Shown: one piece after another, positions 43,111-52,534 of the stretch
How positions within the stretch are numbered: position 1 is the stretch's first letter
Layout of the letters: each line of letters begins with the position of its first letter
NCBI RefSeq assembly: GCF_900142185.1
Contig: NZ_FQZZ01000010.1
Location: 1-64,000, forward strand
Direction: 5' to 3'
From: Lutimaribacter pacificus
GTDB lineage: Bacteria > Pseudomonadota > Alphaproteobacteria > Rhodobacterales > Rhodobacteraceae
DNA length: 64,000 nucleotides
Made by a program: the position numbers and the translations under genes
Notes under the pieces: model-generated
Database searches by the model: none
Told to the model about the DNA's origin: nothing
The model's input: only the letters and a program-made list of their open reading frames with translations

Positions 43111-43311
43111 TCAAGCGGCCGCAGGTTCCACGTTGTAGCCCGCATCCCGAATGATCGCTTGGACCTGATCGGCTGGTAACACGCTGTCGACATGCACCTG
43201 TCGGGCAGAAAGGTCACATTCTACGCCTGCATTCGGATCTGCGCTCTTCACCGCGCTTTCGATTGCTGCGGTGCAATGCCCACAGCTCATGTCCGGAACG
43301 CTGAACTTCAT
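43111..43311 (-). CDS. copZ: CopZ-type copper chaperone
   Basis: This 66-residue heavy-metal-associated protein has the Cu(I) site MSCGHC (C10, C13). The ATG at 43311 is chosen because AAGGAG lies 8 bp upstream. It delivers Cu(I) to CopA or to the CueR regulator in the cytoplasm. It is divergent from copA, and each gene has its own CueR-type promoter. Confidence 0.92.
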   Translation of the reverse strand: MKFSVPDMSCGHCTAAIESAVKSADPNAGVECDLSARQVHVDSVLPADQVQAIIRDAGYNVEPAAA

Positions 43312-43343
43312 CGGAACCACTCCTTGATCTGATTTCTATCGGT

Positions 43344-43374
43344 GACATGGGGCTTCCCCCCGCTGGAAGGTCAA
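43344..43374 (-). promoter_or_regulatory. CueR-type promoter of copZ
   Basis: On the minus strand, TTGACC (43374-43369), a 19-bp spacer containing TTCCAG and GGGGAAG, then CATGTC (43349-43344). The half-sites match those of the copA promoter. Confidence 0.75.
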
Positions 43375-43402
43375 GTGAAGAAATTTATTTGGCGCCCTCC
43401 CA

Positions 43403-43433
43403 TTGACCCTCCAGTAACTGGAAGCCTCATATT
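43403..43433 (+). promoter_or_regulatory. CueR-type promoter of copA
   Basis: TTGACC (43403-43408), a 19-bp spacer with the perfect dyad CCAGTAACTGG, then CATATT (43428-43433). Transcription would start near 43440, which favours the ATG at 43464 over that at 43443. Confidence 0.85.
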
Positions 43434-43463
43434 CCACTTCGAATGGAAAAACAGGTGACACAT

Positions 43464-45974
43464 ATGCCCGAACCCAAACAGATCAGCCTGCCGATCGAAG
43501 GCATGTCATGCGCGTCCTGCGTTGGCAGGGTCGATCGCGCATTGAATGCAATCGACGGCGTAGAGGATGTGTCGGTGAACCTTGCCTCGGAAACTGCTCG
43601 CATGAGCGTGGACGCGCTCAAGCGCATTCCCGACATCATCGAATCCCTTCGCGAGCTGGGCTACCCCGCGCGGAAGGCCAGGGCCGAACTCACGATTGCA
43701 GCGATGTCCTGTGCCTCTTGCGTCGGGCGGGTCGATAAGGCGCTTGCCGCGGTGCCCGGGGTGGTCGAGGTGAACGTCAACCTCGCCTCAGAGACGGCGA
43801 CGGTCGTTTACGTCGAAGGTCTTGTCACGACATCCGATCTGATCGAATCAAGCGGCGCGGCAGGGTATCCAGCAACCGTGGCAACGGCCCAGGCCGGTGA
43901 CGACAGAGTTGCGCGCAAGGAGGAAGAGGCTCAGGCGCTTGCCAAACGGGTCACCTTTGCGGCCATCCTCGCCTTGCCGGTCTTCCTGATCGAAATGGGT
44001 GGCCACGTCATTCCGGCCGTTCATATGCTGATCGAGACCACGATTGGCCAGCAGACGAGTTGGCTTCTTCAGTTCGTGCTGACGACAATCGTTCTCTTCG
44101 GCCCGGGCCGGACGTTTTACACCAAGGGTTTCCCGGCCTTGTTCCGGGGTGCCCCCGACATGAACAGCCTCGTCGCGGTCGGCACCGGGGCGGCTTACCT
44201 TTATTCCGTGGTTGCGACATTCGTACCGTCGGTCCTGCCTGACACGCTGCGCACCGTCTATTTCGAGGCGGCAGCGGTCATCGTCGTTCTGATCCTTCTG
44301 GGGCGGTTTCTTGAAGCGCGCGCCAAGGGGAGAACGGGCGCGGCCATCCAGAAGCTATTAGGGCTTCAGGCGCGGACTGCACGCGTGATGCGGGACGGAG
44401 AAAGCGTCGAGATCGAGATCGATGCGCTGGTTCAGGGTGACATCGTCATCGTGCGCCCTGGTGAACGCATCGCGGTCGATGGCGAGGTCATCGAGGGGAC
44501 CAGCCGCGTCGACGAAAGCATGCTGACAGGCGAGCCGATCCCCGCTGAAAAAGGTGCCGGAGATACGGTGACCGGCGGGACGGTCAACGGCGCCGGAAGC
44601 CTGCAGTTCCTCGCCACGCGGGTCGGCGCCGACACGACCCTGGCGCAGATTATTCGCATGGTCGAAGAGGCCCAGGGCGCCAAACTGCCGATCCAGGGAT
44701 TGGTCGACCGGATCACCTTGTGGTTCGTGCCTGCCGTGATGGCGATCGCGGCGGCGACCGTGCTGGTCTGGCTGTTTTTCGGGCCTGATCCGGCCCTGAC
44801 GATGGCGCTGGTCGCCGGTGTGTCGGTGCTCATCATCGCGTGCCCCTGCGCGATGGGGCTTGCGACGCCGACCTCGATCATGGTCGGGACGGGACGTGCT
44901 GCGGAAATGGGTGTCCTGTTCCGTAAAGGTGACGCCTTGCAGCAACTTGATTCCGTTGATGTGGTCGCCCTCGACAAAACAGGCACGGTGACCGAGGGGC
45001 GACCCGCACTGACTGACCTTGTGCTGGCGGAAGGGTTCGATCGCCCAACAACGCTCTCGAAGATCGCTGCCGTGGAGTCGCTCTCCGAGCATCCTGTCGC
45101 GGACGCCATCGTGCGGGCCGCGCGGGCCGAGGGCGCACCTCTTGTGGCGGCCGAAGGCTTTCAATCGGTCACAGGTTACGGCGTGCGCGCCGTGGTCGAA
45201 GACGTGGAGGTGTTGGTTGGGGCCGACCGCTACATGGCGCGCGAAGGCATTGACGTCTCGGCATTGGCTCCAGAGGAAACGAAGATCGCAAGCAAGGGTC
45301 GCACGGCGCTTTACGCTGCCATAGATGGGCGTGTCGCCGCCGTGATCGGCGTGGCCGATCCGGTCAAACCGGCAAGCCGCGCAGCCATCGCAGCGCTGCA
45401 CGAAAAGGGTCTTGCGGTTGCGATGATCACCGGCGACAAACGCGAAACCGCCGAAGCCATCGCCCGCGAAACCGGTATCGACCACGTCATCGCCGGCGTC
45501 CTGCCGGACGGCAAGGTTGCGGCGCTCGACAGTTTGCGCCAAGGGAACAAGCGCATCGCCTTTGTCGGCGACGGGATCAACGACGCCCCGGCGCTGGCGC
45601 ATGCCGATGTGGGCATCGCCATTGGAACCGGCACCGATGTGGCCATCGAATCTGCGGATGTCGTCCTGATGTCGGGCGATTTGCGCGGCGTGGTGAACGC
45701 CTTCGAAGTATCGCGGCGGACCATGCGCAACATCCGGCAGAACCTGTTCTGGGCCTTTGCCTACAACGTGGCACTTATTCCGGTCGCTGCCGGGGTGCTT
45801 TATCCCGCCTTTGGGTTGCTCCTGTCACCAATCCTTGCGGCGGGTGCGATGGCGTTGTCCTCGGTGTTTGTCCTGACCAATGCCCTGCGGCTGCGGCGCA
45901 TCGCGCCTGCGATGGACGAGCAGCGCGCAATCCCGGCAGAGCTGGCAGCCGCCACTCCTGCTCCAGCAGAATAA
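43464..45974 (+). CDS. copA: Cu(I)-exporting P-type ATPase CopA
   Basis: This 836-residue P1B-type pump exports Cu(I) from the cytoplasm. It has two N-terminal metal-binding domains (CASC at 16-19 and 83-86), eight helices with the CPC motif ([12 protein letters not shown]), the phosphorylation site DKTGT and the hinge [10 protein letters not shown]. The start at 43464 has AGGTGA upstream and fits the promoter; an ATG at 43443 is in frame. The cueR gene follows after 12 bp. Confidence 0.95.
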   Translation: MPEPKQISLPIEGMSCASCVGRVDRALNAIDGVEDVSVNLASETARMSVDALKRIPDIIESLRELGYPARKARAELTIAAMSCASCVGRVDKALAAVPGVVEVNVNLASETATVVYVEGLVTTSDLIESSGAAGYPATVATAQAGDDRVARKEEEAQALAKRVTFAAILALPVFLIEMGGHVIPAVHMLIETTIGQQTSWLLQFVLTTIVLFGPGRTFYTKGFPALFRGAPDMNSLVAVGTGAAYLYSVVATFVPSVLPDTLRTVYFEAAAVIVVLILLGRFLEARAKGRTGAAIQKLLGLQARTARVMRDGESVEIEIDALVQGDIVIVRPGERIAVDGEVIEGTSRVDESMLTGEPIPAEKGAGDTVTGGTVNGAGSLQFLATRVGADTTLAQIIRMVEEAQGAKLPIQGLVDRITLWFVPAVMAIAAATVLVWLFFGPDPALTMALVAGVSVLIIACPCAMGLATPTSIMVGTGRAAEMGVLFRKGDALQQLDSVDVVALDKTGTVTEGRPALTDLVLAEGFDRPTTLSKIAAVESLSEHPVADAIVRAARAEGAPLVAAEGFQSVTGYGVRAVVEDVEVLVGADRYMAREGIDVSALAPEETKIASKGRTALYAAIDGRVAAVIGVADPVKPASRAAIAALHEKGLAVAMITGDKRETAEAIARETGIDHVIAGVLPDGKVAALDSLRQGNKRIAFVGDGINDAPALAHADVGIAIGTGTDVAIESADVVLMSGDLRGVVNAFEVSRRTMRNIRQNLFWAFAYNVALIPVAAGVLYPAFGLLLSPILAAGAMALSSVFVLTNALRLRRIAPAMDEQRAIPAELAAATPAPAE

Positions 45975-45986
45975 CGGAGGTTCGAC

Positions 45987-46385
45987 ATGAACATCGGAGA
46001 CGTTGCCCGACAATCGGGTGTGCCCCCAAAAACAATCCGCTACTACGAGGACATCGGGCTGATCCGCCCGAACCGTAGCGAGAACGGCTACCGCGCGTTC
46101 ACCGAGAGCCACATTCACAAGCTGGCGTTTCTGGGTCGCGCACGGGCCTTGGGGTTCACCATCGAAGATTGCAGGACGCTCCTGTCGCTCTACGAGGATG
46201 AAAACCGCGAAAGCATGCAAGTGAAGGCGGTTGCGGAAGACCATCTGCGCCAGATCGAGGAAAAGATCGCGAAACTGCAATCCATGCGCGCGACGCTCGC
46301 CGAACTGGTGGAAAAATGTGCCGGGGATCACCGGCCCGACTGCCCCATCATCGAGGATCTGTCGCCGGAGCGGTTGGCCAAGTGA
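45987..46385 (+). CDS. cueR: CueR copper-responsive regulator
   Basis: This 132-residue MerR-family activator has the winged helix (KTIRYYEDIGLIRPNR), a long dimerisation helix and the Cu(I)-binding C-terminal loop with C111 and C119 (CAGDHRPDCPI). The two-cysteine loop with this spacing is the CueR type. It probably acts at the six TTGACC-N19 promoters in this window. It is co-transcribed with copA. Confidence 0.93.
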   Translation: MNIGDVARQSGVPPKTIRYYEDIGLIRPNRSENGYRAFTESHIHKLAFLGRARALGFTIEDCRTLLSLYEDENRESMQVKAVAEDHLRQIEEKIAKLQSMRATLAELVEKCAGDHRPDCPIIEDLSPERLAK

Positions 46386-46406
46386 CAGGCAAGAAGGGGC
46401 TGTACC

Positions 46407-47171
46407 TCAGAACCAGATCGCGCGGACCGGCATCCAGATACCCATGAAGATCATCATCAGGTTTTCCGTCAGCGAAATGAACCCCAGCGGGACGGAACTG
46501 TCACCGCCGACGCAGGCGCATTTCAGCTCTCTCTTGTCGATATAAACAGCCTTGAACACGCTGACAGCGCCGACCGTGCCGATAAACAGGGCGACAGGCG
46601 CCGAGAGCCACAGCAGCGCGCCGGCAGTCATCAGGACACCTGCCAACGCTTCGCCGAACGGGTAGACCTTGCCGTATCGCACCCATTTGCGCGCCAGCAG
46701 ATCGTAGTTGAGGAACATCGTCGAAAACCCTTCGACATCCTGCAATTTCTGGATCGCGAGAATGGTCATGGACAGCGAAATGAACCATTCGAACCCCCGC
46801 AAGGTAAGGACCGACCCGTACTGGTGCCAAGACAGGCCCAATGCCAACAGCGCGGCAACGGAAAAGATCGCGATGACCGGCTGGTAGGTCGTGTCGCTTT
46901 GCTCTTCCTCGGGTGGGTCAATGTCGAAAAACACCCTGAGATCATCGTAACCGCCGATCCGTTCGTCCCCGATGAAAGTCTGCGGCGTCGTCTCGACCCC
47001 GTGCTTCTCCATGAAAGCATCGGTGTCTTCACGGGTGTCAAGCGGATGGTCTTCCACCTCGAAGCCTTGCCGCTCCAGCAGGTCTTTCGATTTCAGACCG
47101 TAGGGGCAGACATGGCCCGGCATGACCATGCGATAAAGCTGCGCGGATTTACTGTCTGTGTCGCGGGGCAT
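46407..47171 (-). CDS. Glutaredoxin-MauE/DoxX membrane fusion
   Basis: The 254-residue protein joins an N-terminal glutaredoxin-like domain (about 10-85; GHVCPYGLKSKDLL with Cys22, then TTPQTFIGDERIGG) to a four-helix MauE/DoxX-type membrane domain. A loop with KCACVGG sits near the end. Domains of this membrane type move reducing equivalents across the membrane in methylamine dehydrogenase maturation. Here the fusion may feed glutathione-linked electrons into copper or thiol repair (inference). It follows the DUF305 gene by 12 bp. Confidence 0.82.
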   Translation of the reverse strand: MPRDTDSKSAQLYRMVMPGHVCPYGLKSKDLLERQGFEVEDHPLDTREDTDAFMEKHGVETTPQTFIGDERIGGYDDLRVFFDIDPPEEEQSDTTYQPVIAIFSVAALLALGLSWHQYGSVLTLRGFEWFISLSMTILAIQKLQDVEGFSTMFLNYDLLARKWVRYGKVYPFGEALAGVLMTAGALLWLSAPVALFIGTVGAVSVFKAVYIDKRELKCACVGGDSSVPLGFISLTENLMMIFMGIWMPVRAIWF

Positions 47172-47183
47172 GTCCTTTCCTCC

Positions 47184-48020
47184 TTATCCGCTGCACGTAA
47201 GTTGACCACGGAACCCGGCTTCGTAGTCGGTTCCCGCGCTGACGATCAGATCGGTCAGGTCACCGTTCGTCTCTGCGATCTCGGCCGACAGCGGGCCTTC
47301 AGAAAATGCATTTTCGCCCTGCGCATTCAGGCGCACCAGATCACCGCTGATCTTCATTGCGGCGGCAGACCCTTCGCCGGTTTCACCAGTCACCAGTACA
47401 GCCGGACTGTCCGAGGTGTAAGCAAAGCGGCAATTTCCGCCATTCGGGAACACCGCAGCGATTTCGTCTTCCGTCAGAAACTCAGGATCGACCTTCGACA
47501 CGACCTCCGTTTGAAGCGCCTGTTGCGCATCCACAACCTGCGCCGGCGTTTCGCTTCGCGTGGCCGATGCTTCGCCGTTTGCTCCAATGTCAGCAATAAG
47601 GTAGCGCATTTCGGCGATTTCCTTGTCCTGCGCATAGATAATGTCGTCTGCGAGCCCCCGGACGCGCGGGTCGGTGATCTCGGCACGAGTCGACGTCATG
47701 ATGGCGATCGAGTGGTGCGGGATCATGGCGCGCATGTAGGACCTGTCCTGTACCGTGAATTGCACGCGAACCAGCCAGAGGCTCGCCGCGAAAAGGACTA
47801 TTGCGCCAACGAAAATCGCGATGTTGGCTTTGGTGTTCTGATACATGGACAACATGTACGCCAACATGATCACGGCCATGGTCGCCCCCATCAGGATGGC
47901 CATGTAAAGGCGTGTCTCCGAAAAGAAGATATGGCCCCAAAGATAGGTGTTCAGGTACATCAGAACGAACATGACCACGGTCGATGTTCCGATCATCATA
48001 AAGAATCGTGAGTAGTGCAT
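47184..48020 (-). CDS. DUF305 membrane protein
   Basis: This 278-residue protein has four N-terminal helices followed by a DUF305 domain with the typical MIPHHSIAIMTSTRAEI and DPRVRGLADDIIYAQDKEIAEM motifs. A C-terminal domain of about 100 residues (CRFAYTSDSPAVLV) is not recognised. DUF305 proteins are common in copper islands and have a His/Met pocket. It leads the leftward operon behind a CueR-like promoter. Confidence 0.85.
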   Translation of the reverse strand: MHYSRFFMMIGTSTVVMFVLMYLNTYLWGHIFFSETRLYMAILMGATMAVIMLAYMLSMYQNTKANIAIFVGAIVLFAASLWLVRVQFTVQDRSYMRAMIPHHSIAIMTSTRAEITDPRVRGLADDIIYAQDKEIAEMRYLIADIGANGEASATRSETPAQVVDAQQALQTEVVSKVDPEFLTEDEIAAVFPNGGNCRFAYTSDSPAVLVTGETGEGSAAAMKISGDLVRLNAQGENAFSEGPLSAEIAETNGDLTDLIVSAGTDYEAGFRGQLTCSG

Positions 48021-48051
48021 TTCCAGTCACCTCCTTGCAGTTCTCTGTAAA

Positions 48052-48082
48052 ACAACAACATTCCAGCGCTGGAGAGTTCCAA
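48052..48082 (-). promoter_or_regulatory. CueR-like promoter of the DUF305 operon
   Basis: On the minus strand, TTGGAA (48082-48077), a 19-bp spacer with the perfect dyad CTCCAGCGCTGGA, then TGTTGT (48057-48052). The -35 differs from the TTGACC of the other sites. Confidence 0.6.
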
Positions 48083-48199
48083 AAGCACGAATTTTCGTAG
48101 TTTCAAGGCAACAAAGGCGCGTCGTTTGCCCCGGTTCACGGCTTCTTTTCTTTGCCCCTGACGCGCACTGAATTTTCATGGGTCCGAGGAGATCGCGCC

Positions 48200-48781
48200 A
48201 TGCAGAATTTCACGAGACGAGAATTGATTTGTGCCGGAGCGATGGGTTGCTTTCTGCCCACAACTGCCTGGGCCCACAAAGTCAAATTGCCCGAACGGTT
48301 CGAACCACAATTGGTAAACACCCGTCGTGGTGACTGGGTTAAAGGCGATGTCCACGTCGTTCCCGACGATTTTTTCCTTTATTTCATGCTCGAGGACGGG
48401 ATGGCGATCCGCTACGGGGTCGGGGTAGGGCGCAAAGGTTTGTACGAACCCGGAGAGTTCACGGTAGCGCGCAAGGCCAAATGGCCATGGTGGCGGCCAA
48501 CGAACGCCATGATCCGGCGCGAGCCACGCAAATACGCAAAGTACAAGGATGGACTGAAAGGCGGGCCAAACAACCCGCTCGGGGCCCGCGCGCTCTATCT
48601 CTACGATGCCGAGGGACGCGATACCTATCTTCGCATTCATGGAACGAACGCCCCGGAGACAATTGGGTCTGCCGTGTCGAATGGATGCGCGCGGTTGACG
48701 AATGAACATGTGAAGGATCTGTACGAACGCGTTGAAATCGGCGCCCGCGTCTTCCTGTATCCCAAAGTGACAACGGCGTGA
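48200..48781 (+). CDS. Tat-exported L,D-transpeptidase (copy 2)
   Basis: The ATG at 48200 gives 193 residues, with a twin-arginine signal (FTRRELICAG). The YkuD catalytic motif has His147 (RIHGTN) and Cys163 (VSNGCARL). The segment WPWWRPTNAMIRREP matches the substrate-groove region of copies 3 and 4. It is followed at 48865 by a multicopper oxidase, so the pairing transpeptidase-then-oxidase occurs twice in the island. Confidence 0.9.
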   Translation: MQNFTRRELICAGAMGCFLPTTAWAHKVKLPERFEPQLVNTRRGDWVKGDVHVVPDDFFLYFMLEDGMAIRYGVGVGRKGLYEPGEFTVARKAKWPWWRPTNAMIRREPRKYAKYKDGLKGGPNNPLGARALYLYDAEGRDTYLRIHGTNAPETIGSAVSNGCARLTNEHVKDLYERVEIGARVFLYPKVTTA

Positions 48782-48864
48782 GGAGTGTTCTGTCGCCTTG
48801 AAGTTCCTCTTCCGGAAATGGCACAAGTGCGGCAGTTGGCGAAAGCCAGTCTATCATTCATGAG

Positions 48865-50169
48865 GTGACGGAATTGTCTTTGAGCCGGAGGTCTTTCCTT
48901 GGCGGGATGACCGTTGCGCTGGCTGGTACCCGCTTGCGAGCAGCGACACACGAGTTGATCCTCGCGCCCCAATCGATCAAGGCGCACCTTGCTGGGTACG
49001 ACGTGTCGATGTTGGGCTTCAACGGTGGTCTGCCGGGCCCAGAAGTCAGAATGCGACAAGGACAAACCGCCCGCATTACCCTCGATAACCGATTGGAGGA
49101 GGGCGCTCTCGTTCACTGGCATGGGTTGCGGGTTCCAAATCGGATGGATGGTGTCAACGTCCTCACTCAGGATGTGGTCATTCCGGGCGACTCGTATCGT
49201 TATCAATTCGGCGTCCCGGATGCCGGCACGTATTGGTATCACTCGCATTACCTGTCTTACGATCAGGTCAGCCGCGGTCTTTTCGGCGCCTTCATCGTCG
49301 AGGAGCAAAATGCGCCGGCTGTCGACCATGACATCGTTGTTCAGTTCTTCGATGTCTTGCTAGATCAGTCCGGGCAGTACGACGAAGCGTTCAACCCGGC
49401 CCACTTCGCAACCGAGGGCCGTATCGGCAATACGGTCACGGCACTTGTTTTCAATGGAACCGGCAAGACTGTGAAACGAGGCGACCGTCTGCGACTGCGT
49501 CTCATAAATCCCTCTATCGACAGGGTGTACCGTGTCGGCCTGGATGGTTTGATAGGCAAGATCGTTGCACTGGATGGCATGCCTCTGGCGCATCCTCGGA
49601 CGCTCGAACCGATCCTTCTCGCTCCGGGGCAAAGATGCGATGTGATTGGTGATGCGACCGGGCCTATTAGATTCGACGACAGCTTTGGAGAACAGACGTT
49701 GAGCCTTGGCGAAATCGCTGTTTCCGGTTCCCGTGAGCCCGCGAAAGCGCCCATCACCGCATTGCCCGCCAACCGAATGCCCGCCCCGAAAGACCCCGGC
49801 CAAACCGCGGAGCTGGTGCTCCAGGGAGGTGCGGGAAGCGCGTCCCACAACGGCACAGGGACATGGGCGCTCAATGACGTATCCGGCCTGCCTCGAAGGC
49901 CTTTCCTATCCGCCGCGCAGGGGACGACCGCGCGCATTTCGATCCGCAACGAAACCGGGTTCCCACACGTCATGCATCTGCATGGCCACCATTTCTGGGA
50001 ACTCGATGCGGCGGGTGAAGCCGGTCCATACCGGGACTCGACCTATCTGGATACCGGCGAGACGCGGGATATTCTCGTCGTCCTGGACAATCCGGGATCG
50101 TGGATGCTGCATTGCCACATGTTGAGCCACCAAGCCGACGGTATGGCAACGTGGATCAGAGTCGGCTGA
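48865..50169 (+). CDS. Tat-exported multicopper oxidase (copy 2)
   Basis: This 434-residue oxidase has a twin-arginine signal (LSRRSFLGGM) and ligands HWHG at 84-87, HSH in WYHSHYLSYD, HVMHLHGHHF, and HCHMLSHQADGM with type 1 Cys417, His422 and Met427. The start is GTG 48865, or TTG 48874 with GAGGTGA upstream, which may be better. It shares PDAGTYWYH with copy 1 but is shorter and lacks the Met-containing stretch. Cu(I) oxidation is the probable role. Confidence 0.9.
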   Translation: MTELSLSRRSFLGGMTVALAGTRLRAATHELILAPQSIKAHLAGYDVSMLGFNGGLPGPEVRMRQGQTARITLDNRLEEGALVHWHGLRVPNRMDGVNVLTQDVVIPGDSYRYQFGVPDAGTYWYHSHYLSYDQVSRGLFGAFIVEEQNAPAVDHDIVVQFFDVLLDQSGQYDEAFNPAHFATEGRIGNTVTALVFNGTGKTVKRGDRLRLRLINPSIDRVYRVGLDGLIGKIVALDGMPLAHPRTLEPILLAPGQRCDVIGDATGPIRFDDSFGEQTLSLGEIAVSGSREPAKAPITALPANRMPAPKDPGQTAELVLQGGAGSASHNGTGTWALNDVSGLPRRPFLSAAQGTTARISIRNETGFPHVMHLHGHHFWELDAAGEAGPYRDSTYLDTGETRDILVVLDNPGSWMLHCHMLSHQADGMATWIRVG

Positions 50170-50180
50170 GGGTCGAGACG

Positions 50181-50196
50181 GATACATACCGTTACA
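50181..50196 (+). promoter_or_regulatory. Direct-repeat operator GATACA-TACC-GTTACA
   Basis: The same 10-bp-period repeat as at 37393, placed about 85 bp upstream of the second dsbB and its L,D-transpeptidase. Confidence 0.55.
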
Positions 50197-50282
50197 AATC
50201 TCTGAATGATAACAGGCCTTTCGCCGTCTACGTAACCTGACAAGCGAGAAACAGGTCCATCGACTGCCAATGGGAGCGTTCA

Positions 50283-50795
50283 TTGACCCTGACACCAAAA
50301 TCTCTCGGCATGACTGCGGCGGCAGGATCAGCCGCCTTGCTGTTGGGGGCCTTCGTTTTCCAGGCTCTTGGGTACGCGCCGTGCGCAATGTGCATCTGGC
50401 AACGCTACCCACACGCAATCGCCATTGGAATGGGCGCTCTGTTGCTCTTTGCTCTGCCGATTTTGCCAATCCTGATAATCGGTGCCCTGTCGGTACTCAG
50501 CACATCCGCGTTGGGAGTGTTTCATACCGGTGTCGAGCGCGGCTGGTGGGAGGGACCGACTTCTTGCACGGGATCCGGCCTCGATGTTTCCCAAATGTCG
50601 GTATCGGAATTGCTGCCCTCTGCCAGTTCAAATACGTCCAATCTTGTTCTGTGCAGTGAGGTTGTCTGGGAATTTCTGACGTTGTCCATGGCCAGTTGGA
50701 ACGCGATCCTAAGCGGTGTCCTTGCTTGCCTCTGGTTGGTCGCGATCGCAAGACATCAAAAGGTTCGGTGGCATGGGGTCGCGGACGTTTCTTGA
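50283..50795 (+). CDS. dsbB: Disulfide bond formation protein B (copy 2)
   Basis: This 170-residue quinone-linked oxidase of DsbA has periplasmic cysteine pairs C34-C37 (CAMC) and C95/C124. It is a close paralogue of 5203-5703. A TTG start at 50283 is inferred from the conserved N-terminus. The gene leads a two-gene unit with an L,D-transpeptidase 42 bp downstream; a DsbB-transpeptidase pairing suggests that the enzyme's cysteine state matters here (inference). Confidence 0.9.
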   Translation: MTLTPKSLGMTAAAGSAALLLGAFVFQALGYAPCAMCIWQRYPHAIAIGMGALLLFALPILPILIIGALSVLSTSALGVFHTGVERGWWEGPTSCTGSGLDVSQMSVSELLPSASSNTSNLVLCSEVVWEFLTLSMASWNAILSGVLACLWLVAIARHQKVRWHGVADVS

Positions 50796-50837
50796 ATCGT
50801 CCCGCATTCATCGAAAACAAACAAAGGGCTTCGCTTC

Positions 50838-51503
50838 ATGGTTACAAGACGACACTTCCTTGCACTTTCCGGCTCGCTGTTTTCAGCGTCTCTGAGTTCG
50901 CCAGCATTCGCTAAGACCTGGCCGTCAACAGCCGAAAAAGCAGCTTGGGATGCGCAGATCACGCCCGCCAACTATGACCCGGCAACAACCAACCCATGGG
51001 GGCTGCATCCCAGGCTGCTGCCGCAACGCGTTTTGGCGAATGACGGTTTGCGCCCGGGTGACATTCACGTCGATGCGATCGCGCGCTATCTGTACCATAT
51101 CGAGGAAGGTGGCACCGCGATGCGATACGGGGTGGCGATTGCCAAGGGCGATCTCTATGAACCCGGCACCTATACGATCCGCCGAAAGGTCGAATGGCCG
51201 CACTGGACGCCAACGCAGTCAATGATCGAACGCGATCCGGAGGCTTACGAGCGGTTTGCCGACGGTATGGAGCCCGGCCCCAACAATGCCTTGGGCAGCA
51301 GGGCTTTGTATCTATTCGTCGGAGATCGGGATACGTACCTTCGAATTCACGGAACGCCGAGCCCTCGCAGCATTGGCGGCCGGGCCAGTTCGGGATGCGT
51401 GCGCATGGTGATGGCCCACATCAATGATCTCTATCCGAATGTCGCTGTCGGATCGACGGCGTTCCTTTACTCGGCCGAAGACAGCGTTACCGCTCGAAGC
51501 TAA
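50838..51503 (+). CDS. Tat-exported L,D-transpeptidase (copy 3)
   Basis: This 221-residue enzyme has a twin-arginine signal (VTRRHFLALSG), a conserved ahead-of-domain stretch (NPWGLHPRLLPQRVL), and the catalytic pair His171 (RIHGTP) and Cys187 (ASSGCVRM). The product is almost the same length as copy 4 at 60291 and very similar throughout, so the two are recent duplicates placed under different promoters. Confidence 0.92.
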   Translation: MVTRRHFLALSGSLFSASLSSPAFAKTWPSTAEKAAWDAQITPANYDPATTNPWGLHPRLLPQRVLANDGLRPGDIHVDAIARYLYHIEEGGTAMRYGVAIAKGDLYEPGTYTIRRKVEWPHWTPTQSMIERDPEAYERFADGMEPGPNNALGSRALYLFVGDRDTYLRIHGTPSPRSIGGRASSGCVRMVMAHINDLYPNVAVGSTAFLYSAEDSVTARS

Positions 51504-51579
51504 CCTATTGCATCTTTGGCTCACACGCCGAGGACTGCGTCGTGCAGGGACATCTTCCAATGAATTGTTGGACGAACAC

Positions 51580-52209
51580 TCACGGCTGTGTCGCAAGTGA
51601 ACTTTCGAACTGTGCGATCGCTACGGATTTGTCGTCCTCATCGTTCTCGAACAGCTTTGTGGTTCGCACGCCCGGCAACTTGCCAAAATCCGCCATCAGG
51701 CGCTTTGGAAAAAATGTGCGTCCGATGGATTCAAATCCTGGTAATTGTCTGAGTACCGCGGAGGTACTGGCACTACAAAAACCGGAAGCGGCTGGGCCGC
51801 TGGCAATTGCAAGGCGCAAAGCCTGCTCCGCGACTTCGGGAGACACATCGATCTCTTGTATGACGACATGGTAGGTCTCGCGAGCATGAGCCCGCGCATA
51901 AAAATCGGCCACTTGTGGAGTAATGCCATAAAGCACATCTCCCCGTTCCGGTACAGCGCTCAGCCGGACCGTTCCTGCCGGATCGAAGATAACACGCTGC
52001 GACCCATTAATCATGACGCTGCTATGCGCACCCGCCCCGGACCTGTTGTTGATCATGGTGTACAACGTCAGCGCGGCCGGTCCATCGTGACGGTAGGATG
52101 CGCTACTGATGACTTCGGCTGAAGCATCCGGGCGCATGTCGTTTCCTGCACCGCACCCCGCCAAAATTACCAAGGTTAGAACTGAGAAAATGCGGTTCAA
52201 AAAGAGCAC
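51580..52209 (-). CDS. Predicted lipoprotein of unknown function
   Basis: The GTG at 52209 is chosen because AGGAGG lies just upstream; the much longer open frame crossing the EF-hand gene is antisense to it. The 209-residue product has a lipobox with Cys19 (LAGC). The mature part contains ALTLYTMINNRSGAGAHSS and VMINGSQRVIFDPAGT, a pattern seen in conserved alphaproteobacterial outer-membrane lipoproteins whose role I cannot name. It is divergent from the EF-hand protein. Confidence 0.72.
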   Translation of the reverse strand: MLFLNRIFSVLTLVILAGCGAGNDMRPDASAEVISSASYRHDGPAALTLYTMINNRSGAGAHSSVMINGSQRVIFDPAGTVRLSAVPERGDVLYGITPQVADFYARAHARETYHVVIQEIDVSPEVAEQALRLAIASGPAASGFCSASTSAVLRQLPGFESIGRTFFPKRLMADFGKLPGVRTTKLFENDEDDKSVAIAQFESSLATQP

Positions 52210-52534
52210 CCTGCAGCCTCCTGCCATGGGTTGAATGATTGAATTTTCGGGATATTCAGGGCCTCTAGCAATCTCGACATCAACTCTTCCGGATTTCACC
52301 TCTACCGAAACATGGGTTCGGTTTCGGTTGGTATACGGATCCTCGACACCTTTTTTTCTGGATATCGCATGTTTCAGATGAAGAGGAGCGTTCGCCCCGA
52401 ATTGATTTGTCGCAATTTGTAACAGACCCCGCCTTTGTGACCTCGCGATACAAAACACCGGCTCGCGTGGCATTCCGCATCTGCAGGTGCCCCCCATATG
52501 CTGGGTATCGCAACACTGACACGAGGTGATCGAA
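52210..52534. other. Divergent intergenic region without a gene
   Basis: No supported gene lies here. It should hold promoters for the lipoprotein and the EF-hand gene. A weak match to the island operator, GTTACA-AATT-GCGACA, is on the minus strand at 52423-52408. Confidence 0.5.

Noticed and set aside
44358-45602. 414-codon open frame on the minus strand
   Set aside because: It is exactly antisense to copA, whose motifs are all present on the plus strand; the translation is rich in Arg, His and Gln without any domain.
46824-48011. 395-codon open frame on the plus strand
   Set aside because: It is antisense to the glutaredoxin-MauE and DUF305 genes, spans their junction, and shows no recognisable fold.
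52408-52466. GTTACA-AATT-GCGACA and a lone GATACA near 52453 as full members of the operator set
   Set aside because: One hexamer deviates at two positions and the other has no partner; noted only as a weak match.
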